In this document: positions 28,392 to 52,286 of the stretch, in pieces
Layout: every line of letters starts with the position of its first letter
Numbering within the stretch: position 1 is the stretch's first letter
Assembly (NCBI GenBank): GCA_027574665.1
Contig: CM050690.1
Coordinates: 37,291,165-37,355,164, forward strand
Direction of reading: 5' to 3'
Origin: Rhynochetos jubatus
Lineage: Eukaryota; Chordata; Aves; Eurypygiformes; Rhynochetidae
DNA length: 64,000 bases
The notes under the pieces: generated by a model
What the model was told of the DNA's origin: nothing
Databases searched by the model: none
Seen by the model: only the letters and a program-made list of their open reading frames with translations
Translations under genes and position numbers: made by a program

Positions 28392-28935
28392 TCATCTTAG
28401 AATAAGAGGATGGTTTGGATTGGAAGGGACCTTAAAGATCATCCAGTTCTAAGTCCCTGTTGTGGGCAGGGACACCCTCCATTAGACGAGGTTGCTCAAA
28501 GCCTCACCCAGCCTGGCCTTGAAGACAGCCAGGGAGGGAACAACCTGTTCCAGTGCCTCACACACACTCCCACACACACCCCCACCCCCACCCCCACACA
28601 CACAGAGAAGAATTTCATTCTTATATCTAATCTAAATCAACCCTTTTCAGTTTAAAACAGTTCCCTCTTCTGTCACTACAGGTCCTGATAAAATGCCTCT
28701 CTCCATCTTTCTCATAAACCCTCTTTGTAATCTGAAAGGCCAGAATAAGACCTCCCTGCAGCCTTCTCTTCTCCAGGCTGAACAACCCCAACTCCCTCAG
28801 CCTTTCCTCACAGGAGAGCCGCTCCAGCCCTCTGAGCCTCTTTGTGGCCTCCTCTGGACCCACTCCAACAGGTCCAGGTCTGTCTTGTGCTGGGGAGCAC
28901 TGAGCTGCGTGCAGTACTTCAGATGGGGTCTCATG
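28392..28935 (-). mobile_element. CR1 LINE 3' fragment interrupted by a CA/CCCCA repeat
   Basis: The minus-strand CR1 tail includes GGAAGGGACCTTAAAGATCA, GGCAGGGACACCCTCC and, in the coding end, [20 protein letters not shown] followed by [10 protein letters not shown] simple repeat (28558-28606) sits where other copies have a short CCTCA-CACCCTC segment. The terminus is degenerate (TCATCTTAGAATAAG), so this copy is older than the 51 kb one. Confidence 0.88.
28558..28606. repeat. CA / CCCCA microsatellite
   Basis: About 49 bp of CACACA and CCCCA units lie inside the CR1 fragment. Confidence 0.9.
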
Positions 28936-30410
28936 GGGGCATCATTTCATGCACAACCAATACAGAGGGGGTTTTTGTCAGAGTATAACATCTTGAGAGC
29001 AATATCCATGGAAGAACTGCAGAACTGTATCCGTATCGGAGAAGTCACGTTTCAGTGTATGTGTAAAATCACAGGAATGAACATGATCAGGACATAAGTG
29101 AAAACTTCACAAAAAGAAGGGTGGCTAATATTCACCTGTACAGGATACCTTTAAAAACGTGAAGGATCGGTGGGTGATTTTTGGAATACATTCCCTTACA
29201 TGTGTGGAAAATGGATGGGTGGGCGGGTGAGTGTGTGTTCAGGTGTAGTTCAGAGCATCTACCAACTGACCCTTGGCCAAGGGCTAATGTCAGGATCCCG
29301 GATACGCAGTTGCCTTCTCTGTGCCCAGTGGCAGGGATAGAAGTAGTATTTCTGGCTTACTGTATACACAGAAGTCCGTGTGTTTTGCATGAAAAGGCTA
29401 AAGGTTTGCTTGTAATACAGTGGATTATGTTTCACTCATTGAAATGTACTCTCACCTGCCAGTTGAAGACCCTGGCTAGTACTGCCAAACAAGCCGTTTC
29501 CTTTCAAAGGAATGCTGTAATTAAAACCAATGCTAGAGGGCATTCGGAACGCAACCGGACCGCCTCTCCGATTGTAAGAGAGAAGTGATTGAACGGAGAG
29601 TTGTGTTCACCTGCAGTTATCATTACAATATGGATCAAGCAAATTACACATTGGCGGTACAGTATGAGGCTGTGCACTCAAAGTGAGGGTCCAGTCCTAC
29701 TCTCACGTTTAACTGGCATACATAGGTGTGTTCTGCCACACTTCCCAATCTAGATGCATTTTTCTACATCCCTTATAGTCATATTAGTAGTTATGGAGCC
29801 ACAAAATATGCAGTATCCCTCCTGGATGAGGAAGGCAGGGAAGAAAGGCAGAGGACTAGCTCTTAAAGTGATTCTAACTTGTACACCAATAGGTTAAACA
29901 ACTACTCCAAAATAACAACTTTGTCTTGTATTACCTTCATAACATTTTACCTCTGTTTCTATTCCTCTCCTTTAGTTTTACACAACTTCATTCCAAAGCC
30001 TTGCAATAGATCTTCCCATTCACCAGCTGTCACCCAGCGTTTACCTTGCACATCCTTCACCGCTAACTTGGTCCACCGCTTCCTACAGAAGTCGCAGAGC
30101 ACACAGCTCTGTCAGTGCGTGCCCCGCTCTCTCTTGACACACCACAAGATCCCTCACACCACCAGAGCAGTGTGTCCTGTCTTACCTCAAACTACTTCAC
30201 ATCACCAGCCAGATTTCGGGAACTGAAGACAGGCTTCCATGCCATACCAAGGAAGGAGTTACGGTTCAGGTGGCTGACTGAAACACCTCTGCAGCCAAAC
30301 CCCTTGATTTCAGTCGGGATAGAGGGACCAGACCTGACATGCAACTCAGAGTACCGGCACATCAGGTGAAGCTCAGTCACCGCTGAGACAAGCATTAACA
30401 CTGGCCGAAC
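28936..30410. other. Intergenic, nothing recognised
   Basis: The 135-codon frame at 29181-29588 lacks any known domain. Confidence 0.6.
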
Positions 30411-31134
30411 CGTGCTGGTTTTGGTTGGGACACGCTTGCTTTTCTTCACAGTAGCAGGTATGAGGGGATGTTCTGGATTTGTGCTGCGTACTGACAACAC
30501 TGGTGGTTTCAGTTGTTGCTGGGAAGCGTTTATACCAAGCCAAGGACTTTTTCAGTTACCAGTACTGCACCGGTGAAGCTGGGAGGGCACACACCCCGGA
30601 CAGCTGACCCAGACTGACCAAGGGGACATTTCATACCATCAGATGTCACGCTCAGTACATAAGTTGGGTGTGGGCTGGGGGCCATTTTTTGTTGGCTTTC
30701 CTATTCACACTCTGTCTCTCTCGGTCGCTCCCTCGCTCACTGGGGTTTGCTCTCACGCTGGTATAATCTCTCTCTCAGGCTTGGTCGGGCTCTCAGGTTC
30801 CGACTCTCGCTACTCGGAACCTGGCTGGGCATCAGTCAGCAGGTGGTCAGCAATGTGGGGCTTTTTTCAGCGTTTTCATTACAAATTAGTAGTACAAGTG
30901 GTGGTATTATTTTCATTACATATCATTAGCAGTAATGCTAGTATTGTTAGTATTATTAATACTATTAGTATCACTATTTTATTAGTTTGTATTTAATTAT
31001 GAAATTGTTCTTGTTTCAACCCACAAGTTTCCTTGTGTTTTCGTCTGATTCTCCTCCTTTGCTGGAGGAGGGGGGAGGGGAGAGAGCAGCTGCACGGTGT
31101 TTAGTGTCTTGCTGGCTGGGGTTAAACCACAACA
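30411..31134 (+). mobile_element. Solo LTR (second family)
   Basis: The element is 724 bp, from CGTGCTGGTTTTGG to GGTTAAACCACAACA. It shares GCTGACCCAGACTGACCAAG, a GTCACGCTCAGTACATAA promoter-like block and the GGAGGAGGGG terminal region with the 22.7 kb copy. No matching target-site repeat was found, so it is older, rearranged or mis-bounded. Confidence 0.8.
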
Positions 31135-32264
31135 CTCATGCTAAGGCAGTTTTCAGAATAAAAATGTGTCCAAAAGCAGCATAATTGGGGCTGCCCTGGT
31201 AGGGAAGAACAGCCACCAGCCAGTGTGCCCCCACCCTAGCAGCGCAGCACCCACCCAGAAGCAAGTTCTCCAAGTTTTATCATCCTTTAGTTCTCGTTTG
31301 GCCAGCTACAAAACCTCACACCAGAGTTTGATAGTTTCGTAGAGTTTGTTTGAGTACAAAAACTACTGCTCACATGATGGAAAAATATTTATTCAGTAAA
31401 ACAGCAACTCGTGTTTGTTACTACCGTCCCTCGTTTTACCAATATGTCTCCCGAAAGTCTTCGGTTTCCATCATGAAACTAAAACAAAGGTTCATGCTCA
31501 GATTTGCTATTATAAATTCTAAGCACTTTAATGGTAATTTCTCTTAGAACAGTCTTATCAAATTTCCACCTTTCTCACATGATTTCTTCGTATCTTTTTT
31601 GTAATTAATCCATCTACTGAAATACTCAGTATTTTGCTTTTTATGCATAGTGCAAACATAGCAGATGATTGAATTCAAATTTTCTGGGATCTCAGGAACT
31701 GTACATCTTTTGGTTTTGTCACATCAAGCACACATTTATTACTAAGTTACTTAAAATAAATACGTCTTCACAAGCGCCCAGCTCTTCTATATTACCTCCT
31801 TGCATCTCTTTGATCACACTCCTCCAACCATTCAGTAATCCATCGTTAATTATAGCTTCCTGGCTTCTTTAGCCTAAAAGGGACCAATTTATCATAGACT
31901 GTCATGAATCCCAGTTTTAAATTATCAAGAGTCCAATTACCAACAGGAACGGGGATACCTCTTTCCAATTAAAATGACTGATTTCATGTAAAACCTTGTA
32001 ACATTTCACTTTTTAATTAGGTACATCCTTATCAAATATGAAGAGGTTCACCCTCATTTTATTTTCTATCTAGAGAATGAAATACAGCAAACATTATTCA
32101 CACACCAGTATAGTGCCAAACCTAATAACGCTTTCAGCCTACTTTGGCAACTTCTAGTCCATCGGTTTATGATGTCTTTTATTTCTCTTTCATTCCAAAC
32201 ACTTACTTGAAAGTCAAGAAGACTTAAACTTTTTACATTCAAATATTCCCCAAGCACAAGGACA
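31135..32264. other. Intergenic, nothing recognised
   Basis: AT-rich sequence between an LTR and a CR1 fragment. Confidence 0.65.
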
Positions 32265-32604
32265 TGCTGGTCGGAGAATGGATCAGGAGCAGCTCTGAGG
32301 AGAAGCACTTGGGGGTACTGGTACTGGATGAAAAGCTGGACATGAGCCAGCAGTGTTTGCTGGAAGCCCAGAAAGCCAACCGTATCCTGGGCTGTATCAG
32401 GAGAAGTGTGGCCGGCAGGTCGAGGGAGGGGATTCTCCCCCTCTACTCTGCTGTCGTGAGACCCCACCTGGAGTTCTGGGAGCCCCAACATCATAAGGAT
32501 ATCGACCAGTTGGAACGAGTCCAGAGGAGGCCACAAAGATGCTCAGAGGGCTGCAGCACCTCTGCTATGGGGACAGGCTGAGAGAACTGGGCTTGTTTTC
32601 ACAA
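32265..32604 (+). mobile_element. CR1 LINE internal fragment (reverse transcriptase C-terminus)
   Basis: The plus-strand frame encodes [20 protein letters not shown] and [19 protein letters not shown], the same CR1 ORF2 segment as the 51.7-51.9 kb copy. Both ends are truncated: it stops at the GGCTGAGAGAACTGGGCTTG stretch and lacks the 3' terminus. It has decayed beyond function. Confidence 0.9.
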
Positions 32605-32939
32605 AGAGATAGACATAAATGAGGGAAGCTTGCTTTTTAGAGAAAAGTATGCTATTGGAATCTGAAATTCTAACACACATTATGCATGACTTCTCATCCT
32701 TCTGAGAGTACAAAAACAAAAGCTCCAGACACTGGTACATCACAGCATACTGTGATTAAATTTTATTTTCTTCGCCTGATTTCTTTAATCACTTTGAGTT
32801 ACACCAAGTTGACAAAAATCTCAAAGCAGTAATGACATTTCAGATCAGAACCTAATTCAACCGTAGCACAAATGCACCGACCTGCTTCGAGACCAGGAAA
32901 GAGACAGTCCATCATTATTACTACTAAATTGTTATCATT

Positions 32940-33820
32940 TGTGCTGGTTTCAGCAGGAACAAGCTCCTCTTCTTCACAGTGCTGTCGACTGGCCCAGGGA
33001 GTGTTTCGTTCCTTGGTACATCAGGCTCAGTGCACGTGTGCCGTTCCGAGGTGGGAAATGGCCTGGGAGGGGTCATTAGCTCCTTTCTCAGCTCTTGGCA
33101 CAGTTGTTAGTGGGGAGGTGGGTTCGTGAGCAACTGTATCATATGTTGTATTTTCTATTATTTTAATTACTTATTAGTAGTATCACTATAATTTTAATTT
33201 ATATTTATTCAGAAAACAGTTCTTATCTCAACTTTAAAAGTTTCCTTGTCATTTCCTCTGACTCTCCTCCTGCACTGGGGGAGGGAGCAGGAGGTGAGCA
33301 AGCAACTGTGTGGTATTTAATTGCCAGATAAGGATAAACCGTGACAGTGCTTTTTGGTGCCCAAGGTGAGGCTTGAGAGAGGCAAGATAAGAACAGATCT
33401 ATGTAGTGTGTGATAAGTATTCATTATAGCAATGTGGTGGTGGCTGATCAAGACACTGAGTTCTGGGCTCTAGGGATGGTTGTTAGTGGTGAGGCACAGC
33501 TATTTTTTTGTCTCAGTCACGTTGTTCTGGGGCTCTGACTGCGCAGGGTCTCGGTCTCAGACTCTCACTGCTTAGGACCTGGCTGTGTGTTGGTCAGCAG
33601 GCGGTGAGCTACTGTATCATATGTTGTATTTTCTATTATTTTAATTATATATGAGTAGTATCACTATAGTTTTCATTTATATTCAATTAGTGAATAGTCC
33701 TTATCTCAATTTTACAAAATTCCTTGTCTTTTCCTCCAACTCTCCTTGTACTGGAAGAGGGAGGAAGGTGAGAGAGCAACTATGTGGTACTTAATTGCTA
33801 GATAAGGTTAAACCACAACA
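32940..33820 (+). mobile_element. Collapsed endogenous retrovirus: LTR, primer site, short interior, partial LTR
   Basis: The first LTR runs 32940-33345 (TGTGCTGGTTTC to AAACCGTGACA). TGGTGCCCAAGGTGAGGC follows at 33355-33372, where a retroviral tRNA primer-binding site belongs; it resembles the lysine-tRNA type. After a short interior a second, partial copy of the same LTR ends at 33820 (GTTAAACCACAACA). Both share the CTGTATCATATGTTGTATTT block. No coding sequence remains. Confidence 0.75.
33355..33372 (+). other. Putative retroviral primer-binding site
   Basis: The 18 bases begin TGGTGCCCAA, 9 nt after the LTR end. TGG is expected because it pairs with the CCA end of the primer tRNA. It appears mutated relative to the lysine-tRNA type. 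Confidence 0.55.
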
Positions 33821-35325
33821 CCATCGTACTAGTGTTACATACAAATAATAAAAAAAAAAATCCCCATCCTGTGCCAAGGAGTATACAGTCTAAAACCAGC
33901 TGCAGTAATGCTAAACACTACAGTACTAGCAGAGAGCTTCTACATAAGTTAAAATAGGAGGCTAGTGTTGCTACACGGTCATTGGCAGGAAATGTATAAG
34001 CTAAGAAGGAAAAGAAACTCAAATGTACTACAACAGAAGATCTTCTGAAGATGCTTGCTTAATCACTGTCACGTTGGGCTAGAGAAGGAACTAAGTCTAG
34101 AAAAAGCCAGATCAAGTAAGAAAGTTGGACCAAAAGTGTGATGTAGTGTCAGAAAAAGGCAGAGGAGTCAAGATTTGCATTTACTACAGCTGGGCAAAGC
34201 CCCACATACAAAAGGCTACAGAGCTCAAGCAATGAAAAGGCAGAGAAAATACTGGAGCAGTTAAGAGAGGGAAGACATTAAAGAAGCACCAGACTCAAAA
34301 GTCTGCTGCACTTTGGGCTAGGAAGTCAGTGCAGAGCAAGTCATAGATGCAAAGAGGGGAGTACAGCAATCCAGTTTGGCACAAGGTTAACAAATTGAAA
34401 ACAAGTTTTTGGCAGAAGAATATATGCATACTCTAAAATAAAAATATAAAATTAATGACCTAGAGAAGTTTAACAAAATGCATAGAGAAAAAAACATCTT
34501 ATAAATTGATTTAATCACAGGTTCATGCATCTTAGCTTTAAACCAATAAATGCTAACATGAGAAGAGGCCCGGTCCTACAGAGACTTTAGCCACAACGGG
34601 TATTGCTGCATGGAACTGTTGTGGTAGCACTTCAAGCGTGGGAGCAGAAGCCTGAAGGCAAGGTCCTCGAGTTAAGAACACAGATATTAATTCCTAAATA
34701 ATGCTGGAATGGTATTCTGTTGGAATATAACTGATAAACCAACTAGAAATCCTTAAAGGACACAACATTAGTTCTAGCTTCACTGAGCAGTCAGCGTATT
34801 TGTAAAGCATTACGGAAAGTTTACGACGTTGTGTCCCCTGAAATTTACTGAAAAGAAGACATTGCTGAAGAAGTGTTCAAGGCCAGGTTGGATGAGGCTT
34901 TGAGCAACCTGGTCTAGTGGAGGGTGTCCCTGCCCATGGCAAGGGAGGTTGGAACTAGATGGTCTTTAAGGTCCCTTCCAACCCAAACCATCCTGTGATT
35001 CTGTGAAGTTGCACATGACTAGCAGCAACAGACAGATCCATAGCATCTTACAATGCTACTCATTATTTAAGTACACATTAATAATACTGTTCTGTAAATT
35101 TTGGAAACAATCTTGATCAGTTTGGGGATCCTCACCAGTCAGTGAAGACAAGGCTGATGAGTCATTGCAAGATTGGGCCTCCATCCCATGCAGTTAACTA
35201 AAAATAGCTAGAACAACTAAAAGAAAATATAACTTGTGCGCTACAGCTGTGCGGTACCACAGTAACTTTCAAACCCTTTAGCTTTTGTATCATAAATGTG
35301 CAGCATGGCCATGGCCCGTAGGCAT
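33821..35325. other. PSAT1 downstream flank and probable 3' UTR
   Basis: It contains the CR1 end at 34873-35006. The PSAT1 3' UTR must begin at 35325 and run leftwards. Its end is not determined; ATTAAA on the minus strand at 34515-34510 is one candidate signal. Confidence 0.6.
34873..35006 (+). mobile_element. CR1 LINE 3'-end fragment downstream of PSAT1
   Basis: This is the terminal 134 bp of a CR1 in plus orientation, from GTTCAAGGCCAGG through GGAGGGTGTCCCTGCCC to GATTCTGTGA. It begins 320 bp beyond the PSAT1 stop and is antisense to it. It may lie within the PSAT1 3' UTR. Confidence 0.9.
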
Positions 35326-50064
<14,739 letters not shown>

Positions 50065-50135
50065 GACGACGCTGTAGGTGCCGCTGCCCGCGCCGGCCGC
50101 CCCGCCGATATAAACCCCCCGCCGCCGCCCCGCCG

Positions 50136-50230
50136 ATTGGCTCCTGTCACACACACACAGGGGGCGGGGCTGCCGCCGGGTCGCACCGCCCATTGGCCTG
50201 ACCAGCCCCCTCCCACCGGCCGGCTATTGG
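50136..50230 (-). promoter_or_regulatory. Three CCAAT boxes upstream of PSAT1
   Basis: ATTGG occurs on the plus strand at 50136-50140, 50192-50196 and 50226-50230, so it reads CCAAT on the PSAT1 strand, 72-166 bp upstream of the ATG. The GC box at 50161-50170 lies between the first two. Clustered CCAAT plus GC boxes are the standard NF-Y/Sp1 arrangement of TATA-poor promoters. Confidence 0.6.
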
Positions 50231-50560
50231 CAGCACGTCCACGAGGAGGCAGCGTGACCAGGCCGGCGGACGCGCTTGGGGCGGCGGGGGGCCGCCCCGT
50301 CCCTGGCGGCGGCGCCACCAGCACCGCCGCGCCCGGCGGGACTGCAAAGCAGGGGCGGGCGGGGGACAGCCGGTGCGGCTCCCGTCAGCCGAGGAACCCG
50401 AGCGCCGTGGGCTCCCCGGGGGGGGGGAACCAAAGCGGCGGAGGGCACGTCAGGGTGCCTTGCGTGTGTAAAACCGCAGCAAGCGTTGCGCTGCGCGCAG
50501 AGCCGCGGGCGGGTAGAGGTGCAGAGAGGGAGAAGGCAGGCACGTCCTGCCGCAGCCTCG

Positions 50561-51220
50561 CGGTGTTTTCCCCTCAGGCAGGTGCTGCTGCAGTGCTGGG
50601 ACCCTTGTTTCATAAGGAATCCGCACGAGCGCCAGAGAAATGGCAAACGGCAACCCGTGTTCGCGAGGAGTGTCAGGCGGTAGCTCATCTCGAAGGAGGG
50701 GGTTTCGCGGCACCCGGGTGCTTCCGTACCTCGTGTGAAACGCGCTCCCCGAGGAGCTGCGGATCTCTGCCTTTTCTAACGCAAGAAGCACGCGCGATGT
50801 TTTCCCGAACAGCCCATTCCAGGCAAATTGCTGTTTGGATTTCGTAGAAAGGGAATAAAAACAGGAAAGCCGTGAAACTTAATTAATTTCCCGGAAGGGA
50901 TAGCAGCCTTGAGGTCTGGCAGATCCTCGGCTAATACCCATGCGTACTAAACCGTTCTTTCCACAGACAGGTGGCTGCAAGTTCATTGGAAAGAGAATTA
51001 GTGCAGTAAAACTGTTGTAGCTGAAGGAAACACTTCAGCTCATCCCCCTCCTTAGCGAGAGACATAGTGCCTTATAATCAGGGTTCAGAAGTGATTTTCG
51101 AAGGCGGAAAGCAGTAAGTCAGTTTTGACAAAACCTACAATTGAGTATGATTGGAAACAGATGGGCTTTACAGAGCCCCATAATTTTCAAATATCTTGGA
51201 TGAGACTCACGATTCCCATA
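50561..51220. other. Intergenic between PSAT1 promoter and CR1
   Basis: Transition from the CpG island to ordinary AT-rich sequence. No feature was recognised. Confidence 0.65.
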
Positions 51221-52286
51221 TCATAGAATCACAGGGTGGTTTGGGTTGGAAGGGAGCTTAAAGATCCTCTAGTTCCAACCCCCCTGCCATGGGCAGGGAC
51301 ACCCTCCACTAGACCAGGTTGCTCAAAGCCTCATCCAGCCTGGCCTTGAACACTCCCAGGGATGGGGCATCCACAGCTTCTCTGGGCAACCTGTTCCAGT
51401 GCCTCAGCACCCTCTCCGTGAAGAATTTCTTCCTGATACCCAATCTAAATCTCGCCGCTTTCAATTTAAACCCATTACCCCTTGTCCTGTCACTACAGGC
51501 CCTTGTAAAAAGTCCTCCCCCCCCCCCTCCCGCCAGCTTCCTTGTGGGCCCCTTCAGGTACTGGAAGGTGCTATCAGGTCTCCCTGGAGCCTTCTCTTCT
51601 CCAGGCTGAACAAGCCCAATTCTCTCAGCCTGTCCCCATAGCAGAGGTGCTCCAGCCCTCTGAGAATCTTAGTGGCCTCCTCTGGACTTATTCCAACTGG
51701 TTGATATCCTTCTTATGTTGAGGGCTCCACAGCTGCATGCAGAACTGCAGGAGGGGTCTTGGAAGAGCAGAGTAGAGGGGGAGAATCCCCTCCCTCGACC
51801 TGCTGGTCACGCTTCCCTGGATACAGCCCAGGATACGGTTGGATTTCTGGGCTGCCAGCACACACTGCCGGCTCATGTCCAGCTTTTCATCCACCAGTAC
51901 CCCAAGTCCTTCTCCTCAGGGCTGCTCTCCATCCATTCTCCACCCAGCCTGTACTTGTATCTGGAATTGCCCCGACCCAGGTGCAGGACCTTGCACTTGG
52001 CCTTGTTGAACTTCAGGAGGTTGGCACAGGCCCACTCCTCCAGCCTGTCCAGGTCCCTCTGGATGGCATCCCTTCACCCCAGCCCGTCAGCCGCACCACA
52101 CAGCTTGGTGTCGTTGGCAAACTTGCTGAGGGTGCACTCAGTCCCACCGTCCATATCGCTGACAAAGATGTTGAACAGTACTGGTCCCAACACCGACCCC
52201 TGAGGAACGCTGCTCACCACTGGTCTAGAGGTCTGGCAACCTCATCTGCTACTTCTTTCAGGACCCACGGATGTACTTCATCTGGA
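51221..52286 (-). mobile_element. CR1 LINE fragment, longest in the window
   Basis: Read on the minus strand, this is the 3' part of a chicken-repeat-1 non-LTR retrotransposon. It ends at the diagnostic terminus (TCATAGAATCA on plus at 51221). It encodes the end of the reverse transcriptase with [20 protein letters not shown] and [15 protein letters not shown]. It is dead: the catalytic F-A-D-D motif reads F-A-N-D (Asn codon 52115-52113), there is an in-frame TGA at 52076-52074, and another stop follows QLE. Sequence from 52225 to about 52286 encodes an earlier part of the reverse transcriptase (DEVHPWVLKE), so several hundred bases are deleted at 52224/52225. 5'-truncated, as is usual for the family. 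Confidence 0.92.

Noticed and set aside
28693..29097. 134-codon plus-strand frame
   Set aside because: Its first part is antisense CR1 sequence and the rest is unsupported.
32066..32536. 156-codon minus-strand frame
   Set aside because: It is the shadow of the CR1 reverse-transcriptase fragment that reads on the plus strand at 32265-32604.
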